Origin: Dehalococcoidia bacterium
GTDB lineage: Bacteria > Chloroflexota > Dehalococcoidia > UBA6926
DNA length: 42,517 nt
Direction of reading: 5' to 3'
NCBI GenBank assembly: GCA_009841045.1
Contig: VXMO01000062.1
Span: 1,761-44,277, forward strand
The notes beneath the pieces are model-generated. The model ran no database searches. It saw only the letters and a program-made list of their open reading frames with translations, and was not told the DNA's origin. Of this stretch, positions 32,533 through 40,668 are shown one piece after another. Position 1 is the first letter of the stretch. Each line of letters starts with the position of its first letter. Position numbers and translations under genes: made by a program.

Positions 32533-33936
32533 CTAGTCCGGCTTCGCCACAATGTGCGCGTGTCCAACTCCGAATGGCCTCACCACGCGCAGCAGCAACG
32601 CCTCTCGCGTCTCCCACAGGGACACGAATGGCACCACTCGTGAGGCCAACAGGATCATCAGAGCAACCCCGGACAACATCCCGGCGAACACCAGGATCTC
32701 CAGGATGCCCGGGTAGCCAATATTGGTCGGAATATGATGCAACTCATGGCCGCCGACTTGCTCGATTGACCACGTATTCACATAAATGCGGAGCCTGTCG
32801 AAGAAGTTGCCGATGACGATAATCACGCCCACCACGGCCGGTCCGAGGATGCTTCTCCTCACCGGGTTCCACATGATCAACAGGAACGCCGTGATGAACG
32901 AGAGGCCGATGGCGCCCACGAACATCCAGAGCTGTGGACGTGCCAGTAAGTTCTCAACCGCCGGGTCTCCGAAGGCCAGCAACGCGAGAACCTGCTGCTC
33001 ATGCGGCAGACGACCGTACCAGAACAGGATGAATCCGCTCCAGAAGAAATAGAACCAGAACAGCGTCAGCGCCAGCAGCAGTCTTCCATACGCCCAGAAC
33101 TGCTCGAGTTCGAAATAGCGCGCAAGGCCGCCCCATTTGCGCAGCGCGAACTGCACCACGATAAAGAGTCCGAGCCCCATCTGTAGGCCGGTCACCGCGT
33201 GGAACGCGGGGAAGATTGGGTCCTTCCAGCCCGGCGTCAGCACCATCGCGTAATCCGTTGCGAACACCATGTGCGTGGTCGCGTAGGCGGCGATGTACAT
33301 CGCGCCGAGGATGCCGAGGCCCGACTTGTGCATCGCCCACTGCTGAGCGGTGCCGACCCACCCGTAAGCGAGTGACGCTGCGATGCCGCGGGAGCGCCCG
33401 CTGCCGTGATCGCGAATCGCCGCGAGGTCGGGCAGCACGGAGACGTACAGGAATATCAGCCCGATGCCCACAAACGTCGTCAGCATCAGAAGATCCGGGA
33501 ACCACGGGGCCAGTCGCCAATCCATCCACAGGCTGTTGCGTCCCTCAAGTCCTGGGTGTGCAGCCATGATTGGTATGAAGAACACCAACATGACGGGACC
33601 GGCCAGCGCAAACAACTCGGCAGCCCGGCTTGTGGGGCGACGCCATTGCGCTCGGGCGAACCGCAGGCCGATGCCGGCCATCGGAATGCCCATAACCAGT
33701 GAGAACACATAGAAATAGCCGACCGCGTAGTACTTCCAACGTGTGTGGTCGTCCAGGCCGCCAAGCATCATGAGGAGCGCCGCCACAACGCCAAGCGTGG
33801 CGATTGCGGCGAGAATCCACAGCGCGCGGCGCATCCGCGGACCGGTTTCCCGCGCGTCGTGGATGAGCTCTTGTGTCAGCTCGTCCTGTGTCGCGGGAGG
33901 CCCGGGCGCCTCATGACCGTTGTGGCTGGTCTGCAT
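32533..33936 (-). CDS. actF: Alternative complex III second NrfD-like subunit (ActF-like)
   Basis: The 467-residue protein has about ten membrane helices and ActF/NrfD-type features, including KYYAVGYFYVFSLVMGIPMA, MVFATDYAMVLTPGWKDPIF and FHAVTGLQMGLGLFIVVQF. It follows the ferredoxin subunit and precedes ActC, not the order known from Rhodothermus, where ActF is downstream of ActE. The ATG at 33936 with GAGG/AGGAG just upstream was preferred to a TTG six codons earlier without a ribosome-binding site. It is assigned as ActF because the next gene matches ActC better. Confidence 0.8.
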   Translation of the reverse strand: MQTSHNGHEAPGPPATQDELTQELIHDARETGPRMRRALWILAAIATLGVVAALLMMLGGLDDHTRWKYYAVGYFYVFSLVMGIPMAGIGLRFARAQWRRPTSRAAELFALAGPVMLVFFIPIMAAHPGLEGRNSLWMDWRLAPWFPDLLMLTTFVGIGLIFLYVSVLPDLAAIRDHGSGRSRGIAASLAYGWVGTAQQWAMHKSGLGILGAMYIAAYATTHMVFATDYAMVLTPGWKDPIFPAFHAVTGLQMGLGLFIVVQFALRKWGGLARYFELEQFWAYGRLLLALTLFWFYFFWSGFILFWYGRLPHEQQVLALLAFGDPAVENLLARPQLWMFVGAIGLSFITAFLLIMWNPVRRSILGPAVVGVIIVIGNFFDRLRIYVNTWSIEQVGGHELHHIPTNIGYPGILEILVFAGMLSGVALMILLASRVVPFVSLWETREALLLRVVRPFGVGHAHIVAKPD

Positions 33937-33999
33937 CCTCTCCTCGTTGCTCAATTCGTGTCGATTTCAATGTCTACTTTGTGAATTTTGTCACGGCTC

Positions 34000-34737
34000 C
34001 TAATGCGCCGCCGCTGTCATCTCGTCAGAACCCGCCTTTGCCGTCGCGACGCCCTTCAGGTACCTCACGTTCGGCTCCGTTCCGATGGCTCCCTGCAGCG
34101 TGTACGCCCGCGATTCGTCCGCAAAAAGCTGCGAAACGCGACTATTCGGATCGTTCAGATTCCCAAAGGTCAGCGCATCTGTCGGGCAGGCCTGTTCGCA
34201 CGCCGTCATGAAATGGTCGGGCGCGCTCGTTCCCGTGCGCTTCGCGATGCGGACGGCAGCGTTGATACGCTGGATGCAGAACGTGCACTTCTCCATGATT
34301 CCGCGCTCACGCACCGTCACGTCCGGATTCAGATAGTTGTGGAACGTCTCGGGCCACGTGGGGCGGCGATAGTTGAAGAAGCGGGCATGGTACGGGCAGT
34401 TATTGGCGCAATAGCGCGTGCCGACACAACGGTTGTACACCTGGACGTTCAGGCCGGCGGGGTTGTGGTACGTGGCGTAGACCGGGCAGACAGGCTCGCA
34501 CGGCGCATTGCCGCAGTGCTGGCAAAGAACCGGCAGGAAGTGTGCCTTGATGTTCGGATACTCGCCCTCCCAATAACGCTCAATGCGAATCCAGGCAATC
34601 GCCCGTCGCTCGGTGAAATCACGCTCCAGATTGATGGGCAGATTGTTCTCCGCGGCGCAGGCAATCACGCACGCCTGGCAACCCGAGCAGGCGTCGATAT
34701 CGACTGCCATGCCCCATTTGTAGTCCGACATTGTCAT
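34000..34737 (-). CDS. actB2: Alternative complex III iron-sulfur subunit (separate ActB2-type ferredoxin)
   Basis: The 245-residue protein holds four Cys clusters typical of DmsB/NrfC/PsrB ferredoxins: CSGCQACVIAC, CQHCGNAPCEPVCP, CVGTRYCANNC with PYHAR, and CTFC...CEQACPTDAL. It should carry several [4Fe-4S] and/or [3Fe-4S] clusters relaying electrons from quinol. In most described complexes this part is fused to the C-terminus of ActB; here it is a separate gene 27 nt downstream of the large subunit. ATG at 34737 has GGAG 9 nt upstream. Confidence 0.92.
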   Translation of the reverse strand: MTMSDYKWGMAVDIDACSGCQACVIACAAENNLPINLERDFTERRAIAWIRIERYWEGEYPNIKAHFLPVLCQHCGNAPCEPVCPVYATYHNPAGLNVQVYNRCVGTRYCANNCPYHARFFNYRRPTWPETFHNYLNPDVTVRERGIMEKCTFCIQRINAAVRIAKRTGTSAPDHFMTACEQACPTDALTFGNLNDPNSRVSQLFADESRAYTLQGAIGTEPNVRYLKGVATAKAGSDEMTAAAH

Positions 34738-34764
34738 CGCGCTAGTCTCCGTGGCCTTCCCTGG

Positions 34765-37017
34765 CTATGTGTACTCCAACTGAATGATGTGCGTTCCTTC
34801 AAGCTGTTGTCCTGTGAAGCCGCCCTCCATGCGCGCCATGCGCATTCGGCGACCAAGGGGGCGAATTGTCACGGCTGTTGCGGCCCACGCTTGAGAGCCT
34901 GTGCCTTCAACTTCGATGTCTCCCAGAACGGTGTTGACGTTTCCATCAGGATTGTCACCATACCGCCCCGAGAATGCCCGGCCGCGTCCGAACGGAACGG
35001 CAACCACGTTCGGCGGGATGCCGGGATGGAGATACACCGGAACCTCGACAGAGCCACTGTCGGACTCCAGGGCGACCAGATCGCCGTCGCGCAGGCCAAG
35101 ACGGGCGGCCTCGCGGCTGTTCACCTCAACCCAACTGTGCCACACCATGGAGGTGACGGGGTCGGGCGCGGATTGTACCCACGGCAGGTGTCCGCCGCTG
35201 CCATCGCCGACCGTGGCGCTTGCAAACGGGATAAGGTGGTATCGATCTGCGTGCTCAGCGATTCGTTCAGGCATATCGGCGAGAGCTGGGGTGAAATCAA
35301 ATGCCGGGCGCTCCCAAACGGTCACACCGCGTCCGGCGATGTTCCACCAACCGCCGCGCTGCAGCACGCCTGTCGTGAAAGCCGCCAGCGTAGAACCCTG
35401 AACAGAACCACGCCCCGGATGTAAAGCGTGCAGGTCCGCGAGGGCATTTAGCACTACCTGCTCCATATTGTCGCCACGCGTTCGCCGGCTGATAACACGT
35501 GACTGCATCAGCGAGATCAGAATGTCCCCCATCGCTCGAGAGTCATGTACGGGGTGCCGCGAACTGTCGAGAAGTGGCGCGACAACCGGCTGTTGCACCG
35601 TGAGAACCTCGTAGCCGGGGCCGGGGTCGGGAGCGTTAGTCCCCCAGGATTCCAGATAATGCTGATCAGGAAGGATAAGATCGGCCATCGCCGTTGTCTC
35701 GTTCGGTTCCGACGAGAAACTGACGACGTTTCGGGCGCGGCTGAGCGCCTGCCCGAACTTCAGGCTGGCCAGCGCGTGAACCGGATTGGCGTCATCGACC
35801 AGCACGAGATCAATATCTCCTCGTTCGAGTTGATTGCGAACACCGCGCCATTCCGCGTACGTCGTGGGAGCAGGCAATCCCTGAAGCTCCGGAAGCGACG
35901 TATCACTGTTGAACTGCACACCACCACGCCGACCAACGCTACCAAGCACGCCATTGAGAATCATCCCTGCCTTGGCATTGAAAAGGCCATTCGGTTGGGC
36001 CGCGGCAGAACTACCGACAAGAACCACAGTTGGGCCGTGCGAGGCGAGGTTGTGCGCGACATCCGTAATCATCTGGCCGGTCAGGACCCCGGGCGTCGCA
36101 CCGAGTTGGTCCGCGATAGCATCTGGACGATACGCGGCGAGCGCGCCCTCACCCAAACCACCGGTCATGGCATTCACGGTTGCTTCATCAGCGAGCCCCT
36201 CATGAGCGAGAACGTACGCAATGCTGAGGGCCAGAATGCCTTCACGCCCTGGGGCGACCGGCAGCCACGTGTCAGCATTAGCAGCGGTCATGGAGAAGCG
36301 AGAGCTGGCGTGGACGTGCGTCCCCCGGCTCTTGCCCTCTCCGCGACGGAAGTGACCATAGGCCTTGCTGTAATGGATCGGTGCCAGCCATGACTCTAGG
36401 AAATCGGCTCCAATTGAGAGCACGGAACCGGCATTCGCAATATCAAAGAAGGGGAGTCGATCCTGATCGAACACATCCTTGGCAGCCTGCCGAATGGCGG
36501 CGTTCTCAAGCGGTTCCAACTGCAGGTGCCGTATGCCAGAACCCTGCGCGAATTCGTGTGTTACAGCCCCGAGGTGGCCCCGGTTCGCGCGGGTAATCAG
36601 GAGTGTGCGGGAGGCATCAGCACCGTTGAGGAGGGCGTCGAGTCGCGCCAAGCCGCCAGCCCACGTGATGCTCCTGCCATTCTCCATCGGGCCGCTGAAC
36701 CTGTCCGGGTGGTACAGGGATTGAACGCCCGCGAGGCAGCCCGCGAGGATTCCGCCCCTGTTGAGGGGGTGATCGGGGTTGCCCTCGATCTTCTTGGCGC
36801 GGCCTTCGGCGACACGCACGAGGATGCCGCATCCCTCGCGACATGAGGCGCATGATGTCGCGTACATGTCCTCAAGGCCCTCGGCGAGGTCCTCAGGCAG
36901 ATCACGCGGACTCTGCTTGATAAGCTCCCGCTCGGGGATGGCGCAACCGGCGAAGAGGACGCCGGCCACGGATGTGGCTCCGGCTACCCTCAGAAAGTCC
37001 CGCCTTGTCAGATCCAT
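34765..37017 (-). CDS. actB1: Alternative complex III molybdopterin-type large subunit (ActB1)
   Basis: The 750-residue protein begins with a Tat-type signal (TRRDFLRV) and lipobox-like AGC, so it is exported folded. It belongs to the molybdopterin oxidoreductase superfamily (CASCREGCGILVRVAEGRAK at the N-terminus, DHPLNRGGI, C-terminal molydop-binding beta-barrel AARLGLRDGDLVALESDSGS). ActB homologues keep the fold but are thought to lack molybdenum. Here it ends without the ferredoxin domain usually fused to it. It lies between actA and the separate ferredoxin gene. Confidence 0.9.
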   Translation of the reverse strand: MDLTRRDFLRVAGATSVAGVLFAGCAIPERELIKQSPRDLPEDLAEGLEDMYATSCASCREGCGILVRVAEGRAKKIEGNPDHPLNRGGILAGCLAGVQSLYHPDRFSGPMENGRSITWAGGLARLDALLNGADASRTLLITRANRGHLGAVTHEFAQGSGIRHLQLEPLENAAIRQAAKDVFDQDRLPFFDIANAGSVLSIGADFLESWLAPIHYSKAYGHFRRGEGKSRGTHVHASSRFSMTAANADTWLPVAPGREGILALSIAYVLAHEGLADEATVNAMTGGLGEGALAAYRPDAIADQLGATPGVLTGQMITDVAHNLASHGPTVVLVGSSAAAQPNGLFNAKAGMILNGVLGSVGRRGGVQFNSDTSLPELQGLPAPTTYAEWRGVRNQLERGDIDLVLVDDANPVHALASLKFGQALSRARNVVSFSSEPNETTAMADLILPDQHYLESWGTNAPDPGPGYEVLTVQQPVVAPLLDSSRHPVHDSRAMGDILISLMQSRVISRRTRGDNMEQVVLNALADLHALHPGRGSVQGSTLAAFTTGVLQRGGWWNIAGRGVTVWERPAFDFTPALADMPERIAEHADRYHLIPFASATVGDGSGGHLPWVQSAPDPVTSMVWHSWVEVNSREAARLGLRDGDLVALESDSGSVEVPVYLHPGIPPNVVAVPFGRGRAFSGRYGDNPDGNVNTVLGDIEVEGTGSQAWAATAVTIRPLGRRMRMARMEGGFTGQQLEGTHIIQLEYT

Positions 37018-37053
37018 CTCGCGTTATCCGTCCGTTTCTCTTTCCTCAATTCC

Positions 37054-37596
37054 TCAAGAGTGACACGTGGAACATGTGGTTGGAGCGCTGTTTTCCTTGT
37101 GGCAGGCAACACAGTCTCCCATCTTGAGAATCCGTACCTGCTCAACTTGCCTCACGCTTCCCACGTCACCGTGGCATTCGGAGCATTCAAAACCGGCAGT
37201 AATGTGAGGCTCATGCCTGAATTGGGTGTGATCGGGAAGCCGATGCTGTCGTACCCAATTGAGGGGTTCGCCAGATTCCCATGCGGCACGCAGCGGCTCA
37301 AGGTTGGGATTGCCAGTGGCAACAGTCTTGTGACAGAACATGCACTGTTCTAATGACGGCACAGTCGCAGTTCGTGATGTGTCCGCTGCTCGGTGACAGA
37401 ACTCGCACTCTATAGCGAGTGAGGTCACGTGCTGGTCATGCGGAAATTCCATTTCGTTCTCCGGCACAGAATAGACGGCACCAAGTGCAGCCGTTCCGCC
37501 GGAAAACGCGATGATGCCGATAATAATCAGGGCAAGAGGGATTGCTATGAGTACTCCGATGAGACGGAGCGGCAAGGCCTCTACGCGCTGTCGCAT
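37054..37596 (-). CDS. actA: Alternative complex III pentahaem cytochrome c (ActA)
   Basis: The 180-residue protein has one N-terminal membrane helix (IGVLIAIPLALIIIGIIAF) and five CxxCH haem motifs at 64-68, 85-89, 138-142, 162-166 and 175-179. This is the expected number for ActA, and the arrangement resembles class III multihaem cytochromes. The ATG at 37596 was preferred to an ATG at 37653 because the latter overlaps the upstream gene and has no ribosome-binding site. It begins 19 nt after the stop of the small membrane protein gene. Confidence 0.9.
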   Translation of the reverse strand: MRQRVEALPLRLIGVLIAIPLALIIIGIIAFSGGTAALGAVYSVPENEMEFPHDQHVTSLAIECEFCHRAADTSRTATVPSLEQCMFCHKTVATGNPNLEPLRAAWESGEPLNWVRQHRLPDHTQFRHEPHITAGFECSECHGDVGSVRQVEQVRILKMGDCVACHKENSAPTTCSTCHS

Positions 37597-37615
37597 CTGA
37601 ATGAACGCCCTGCCC

Positions 37616-37915
37616 CTAGATCCAGACCTTCGTATAGATCGTCCTGAGGACATCCGATTCGGTCAGGAATCCAACAAATGCGAAGATTGCGATTGCCGCT
37701 GCAAGGGCGGCAGCGAAGTAGAAGATGGGGCGGACTCGTTCGACGCGTGGGCCGACGTGGCCGGTGGTGGCGAGTGATGGGATGATTGCATGAGCTACGA
37801 GGAGAGAAAGCGCCATTCCTATGACAGAAAGCCACAAAAGCCACAGATAGACCAGCGTGGTCTCAATCTGTTCCCAATCTGCGGCCGTCAATGACTGTGG
37901 ATCGATTTCAGTCAC
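37616..37915 (-). CDS. Small membrane protein, first gene of the complex III operon
   Basis: The 99-residue protein has two to three hydrophobic helices (TLVYLWLLWLSVIGMALSLL, and a second in IFYFAAALAAAIAIFAFVGF). GTG at 37915 is preceded by GGGGGAG. It shares the operon with actA-actE and may be an accessory subunit or assembly factor; I know no named Act subunit matching it. Confidence 0.75.
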   Translation of the reverse strand: MTEIDPQSLTAADWEQIETTLVYLWLLWLSVIGMALSLLVAHAIIPSLATTGHVGPRVERVRPIFYFAAALAAAIAIFAFVGFLTESDVLRTIYTKVWI

Positions 37916-38001
37916 GAATTAAGCGCTCCCCCCGCGCAGGAAATTGTGATACGCATCAATAGGAAACGGTACACGCCGCCGAGAGTGGGTGTCAATCCCC
38001 A

Positions 38002-38156
38002 TTTTGGGCGCGTTGAGAGCTACGAAGCACGTGCCCTCCACGTGGAGGGCGATGCGGAGGCTTGTGCCAAAATTCACACAGTAGCCCTGTTTTTTGCTCT
38101 TAAACGGCCTTATAAGGGGGTTATAGGGCCGTTTAAGGGTCGTTTAGCGCCCAAAA
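38002..38156. repeat. Structured intergenic element with three nested inverted repeats
   Basis: Three inverted repeats lie between the complex III operon and the HIT gene. An outer 10-bp pair TTTTGGGCGC (38002-38011) / GCGCCCAAAA (38147-38156) encloses the others. Inside are an 18-bp perfect palindrome GCCCTCCACGTGGAGGGC (38033-38050) and a 17-bp hairpin (38099-38115 with 38121-38137, one G-T pair) with loop GGGGG. The hairpin follows the HIT stop by a few bases but has no U-tract on that strand, so it is not a standard terminator. The right outer arm lies inside the end of the HIT coding region. No coding frame is seen. Confidence 0.55.
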
Positions 38157-38512
38157 AGCGCACGGGGAACAGTCTCCACGTACATGCCGAGAGGCCGTCC
38201 ACCCAACAGGTGCAGGTGGCCGTGGGGCTGCGACTGCATGCCGTCCTCGCCAAAATTGGAAAGGATACGGAAACCGCCCGGCGCGTGCTGCTTGCCGAGC
38301 TCGACGGCGAGCGCTGACGCGCGCTCCATGTCGTCTCTCCAGAACTCTTCCTGCGTCTTGTGTTCTTTGGGGACGATCAGCAGCTGAATCGGCAGCCAGC
38401 GCAGGTGGTTGCGAAAGACGATCAGGGTGTCGTCCTCGTACCAGATCTCGGCAGGTTCGCGGCCAGCGATGATTTCACAGAAGACACAGTACGTTCGCGC
38501 GGGACCCGTCAT
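38144..38512 (-). CDS. HIT-family nucleotide-binding hydrolase
   Basis: The 122-residue histidine-triad protein has the HxHxHxx motif QPHGHLHLLGG (H97, H99, H101) and an N-terminal CVFC pair (C9, C12). HIT proteins hydrolyse or transfer nucleotidyl groups from dinucleoside polyphosphates, AMP-lysine or similar. It is slightly divergent from typical Hint proteins in the central strand (RWLPIQLLIVPKEHK). It lies 9 nt downstream of the DnaC-like gene. Confidence 0.88.
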   Translation of the reverse strand: MTGPARTYCVFCEIIAGREPAEIWYEDDTLIVFRNHLRWLPIQLLIVPKEHKTQEEFWRDDMERASALAVELGKQHAPGGFRILSNFGEDGMQSQPHGHLHLLGGRPLGMYVETVPRALFGR

Positions 38513-38521
38513 TCGACAAGT

Positions 38522-39943
38522 CTACCCGCGACCGCGCCGGGACCGCGACTCAGACAGTTGCGGGGTGGCATTGCGGCGTAGCAAGTAGTTGGGCACATCG
38601 ATGTTGAAGGCGATGCTGAAACGCGGGTCAGCCAGACGCGACGCGACACGGGGCTCATCCTGCGCCAGTTCATCGAGAGAGATGTTCATGGTCACGACGG
38701 TTGCGAGCTGCGCGTTGTAGCGGTAGTTGATGATCTGATACAGCTTCTCCTGCGCCCATGACGTGGTGGCGTGCGCGCCCAGATCGTCCAGAACCAGCAG
38801 AGGGACAGTCCGCACGCCCTCAAACAGCTCATCATAGGAAACATCGCTCTGCGGACCAAAGGTGTATCGCAAGTCGTCGAGCAGGTCCGGCACCACGACG
38901 AAAAGGGTTTCGATGCCTTTGGCGCGGCAGTGATTGGCAATCGCGGCGGCCAGATGTGTTTTGCCGACGCCGTTATCCCCGGTGAAAACGAGCCAGCCAT
39001 CGGGCTGCTCCGCAAAGCTCCGCGACGTGTTTAGGGCCCCCTCAATACTCTGATGCTGGCGACGGTCCAGGGCGTCATAGGTTCGTGGATCGAAGTTCGC
39101 GAAGGTCATCTCGTGGAATCGCGGGAGATCCAGCGCGTCCGTCGCACGCAGTCGGCTGCTGGCCGCGCCGGTCGCGAGCAACGTCGCCACCTCCGGAGAG
39201 GTGAGCCTGCTGAGGAAATGCGGTTCCATCTCAAGCAGTGGCCTACTGAGGGTGATAACCGTTGGGCGGCGCTCAATGAATCGCTGGTTCAACACCTGGA
39301 AGAGTTTCTCCTGCGCCCACGGTGTTGCGGACTGAACACCGAGGTCGTCCAGGATGAGCAGCGGCGCCTCTTTCACCTGCTCAAAGAGAGAGTCGAAAGG
39401 CGTCTCAGCGTTTGGGGCGTATGCGGCCCTGAGATAGTCAAGGAAATCCGGAACGGATACGAGCAGGGCAGGCAGCCCACGGCGGATAACCTCGTTTGCG
39501 ACGGCGGCGGCCAGACGGGTCTTGCCGCTGCCGGCCGGTCCGTGAAGGACGAGCCAGCCGTCCGGCTCCGCGGCATATTTTCTGGCACCGGCCAGCGCAT
39601 CAACATACGGACCGTTCTTTTCATTGACAGCATACCGCGCCAATTCAGACTCAAGGGAGTCGAATGTGACATGTGCAAACGGTTCAAGCTGGCCATAGCG
39701 CTGTAGGCGTCGGAAGCGCTCGCTCTTGAGTTCCTCCGCGCGGCACACGCAGGGGATGAGTTTGCCAAAATCCGGGTCGTCGAGAGGCAGTTCACGGCTG
39801 ACCCACCCCAACCCGTCGCAGACGGGGCAGAGTTCAGCATCCGGAGCCGTGTCGCTTTTCGGGACGTCAGCGCCAGCGGACGACCTGGCCGTATTCTCCG
39901 CCCCGATAGCGGTCCTTCGCAGGACGTCGCTGAGTCGTTCCAT
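38522..39943 (-). CDS. Tandem DnaC/IstB-like AAA+ ATPase (double-domain helicase loader)
   Basis: The 473-residue protein has an N-terminal zinc-finger-like cluster (C39, C42, C65, C67) and two DnaC-type AAA+ domains in series. Domain 1 has Walker A GPAGSGKT (135-142) and Walker B LLILDDLG (195-202); domain 2 has GDNGVGKT (322-329) and LLVLDDLG (382-389). Both have the WAQEKL segment after Walker B. DnaC-like loaders are normally single-domain, so this is an internal duplication. Domain 1 is altered in the sensor-1 region (TLSRPLLEME where domain 2 has TMNISLDEL). The ATG at 39943 was chosen over upstream Arg-rich codons. It overlaps the DnaD-like gene by 77 nt. Helicase loading is inferred. 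Confidence 0.85.
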   Translation of the reverse strand: MERLSDVLRRTAIGAENTARSSAGADVPKSDTAPDAELCPVCDGLGWVSRELPLDDPDFGKLIPCVCRAEELKSERFRRLQRYGQLEPFAHVTFDSLESELARYAVNEKNGPYVDALAGARKYAAEPDGWLVLHGPAGSGKTRLAAAVANEVIRRGLPALLVSVPDFLDYLRAAYAPNAETPFDSLFEQVKEAPLLILDDLGVQSATPWAQEKLFQVLNQRFIERRPTVITLSRPLLEMEPHFLSRLTSPEVATLLATGAASSRLRATDALDLPRFHEMTFANFDPRTYDALDRRQHQSIEGALNTSRSFAEQPDGWLVFTGDNGVGKTHLAAAIANHCRAKGIETLFVVVPDLLDDLRYTFGPQSDVSYDELFEGVRTVPLLVLDDLGAHATTSWAQEKLYQIINYRYNAQLATVVTMNISLDELAQDEPRVASRLADPRFSIAFNIDVPNYLLRRNATPQLSESRSRRGRG

Positions 39944-40598
39944 CACCCCTACCCCTGTCTCTCCAGTTGCGTAGAATCGAGCGCACGTACGCCCAGCGCC
40001 GCGCGTTCTGTGCCGCCGCCTCCTGAAATGCCTCACGGATCCAGGCGGCGTGGTATTCCTGTTCCGTCTCTGAAAGCTCCTGCGCTATGCCCGCCCCGGG
40101 AATCGGGCCAATGGTGTCTTCATAGAGCCGGAAAATCTCCCCGGGCTGGGATGGCGGTTCTTCCCTATGAGCGCTCAGTCGCCTCGGCGATAGCTCAGCA
40201 TCACCCGCTTTGACCCGCTCAGCGGCCCGTCGCCCCTCAGAATCGTTCACAAAGTAGGCCGTGTCGCCATCTGCGAGTTCAACCCCGAGAAACACGCCGA
40301 CACGCACAAAGTCGGACATGATGCGCGGCACGGTCTCATCCGAATCCCGGCCATGCTGAGTATCCTCAGCGGCGGTAGCGTCCGTCAGTTCACCGAGTTC
40401 AGGCGCATCGGCCAATTCGTGAGCGGTGACGTAGCGAATCGCGCCCTTGCGGTTACGGATGCGACGCAGGACGACGAGAAATAGCTTGACCTCCTCAACG
40501 CTCGTCAGGCGCGGGAGGATCTCCGCAAAAAACGCCTCCGGGACCGGAGTGGCCTGTGTCGGCGTCGGAAAGCCCTGAAAGGCGTCAAGATCACGCAT
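39867..40598 (-). CDS. DnaD-like replication protein
   Basis: The 243-residue protein has an N-terminal winged-helix-like part (LTSVEEVKLFLVVLRRIRNR, ...AIRYVTAHELAD), then a variable acidic linker, and a DnaD/DnaB_2-type domain at about 155-217 (IFRLYEDTIGPI, NARRWAYVRSILRNWRDRG) with the usual YxxxIL signature. In Firmicutes DnaD and DnaB act with DnaI in loading the replicative helicase. Here it overlaps the DnaC-like ATPase gene, the same functional pairing. A basic tail ends the protein. Confidence 0.82.
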   Translation of the reverse strand: MRDLDAFQGFPTPTQATPVPEAFFAEILPRLTSVEEVKLFLVVLRRIRNRKGAIRYVTAHELADAPELGELTDATAAEDTQHGRDSDETVPRIMSDFVRVGVFLGVELADGDTAYFVNDSEGRRAAERVKAGDAELSPRRLSAHREEPPSQPGEIFRLYEDTIGPIPGAGIAQELSETEQEYHAAWIREAFQEAAAQNARRWAYVRSILRNWRDRGRGDGTTQRRPAKDRYRGGEYGQVVRWR

Positions 40599-40668
40599 GG
40601 TGGGTTGCTCGGCACATCTCCTAGTAGTACCCGTCAGGGGCGGCGCTGCCCCGCCTCTTTCTTGTTCA

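Noticed and set aside
36597-36905. Minus-strand ORF inside actB1 as a separate cysteine protein
   Set aside because: It is an alternate frame of the conserved ActB1 N-terminal region; the iron-sulfur Cys motif is in the main frame.
38099-38137. 17-bp hairpin as a rho-independent terminator for the HIT gene
   Set aside because: The minus strand after the hairpin reads AGAGCAAAAAACAGG, which is A-rich and not U-rich; on the plus strand no gene ends there and no T-tract follows.
139-40600. Many long antisense and out-of-frame ORFs across the window, such as 1634-2803 plus, 30437-31330 plus and 33988-35424 plus
   Set aside because: They lie opposite clearly conserved genes and have Arg/Pro/His-rich, low-complexity translations typical of the antisense frames of high-GC genes. 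None shows family motifs or a ribosome-binding site.
40636-40660. GGGGC...GCCCC inverted repeat after the methyltransferase as a terminator
   Set aside because: The stem is only five perfect base pairs and lacks a T-tract on the methyltransferase strand; this short GC palindrome is expected by chance at this composition.
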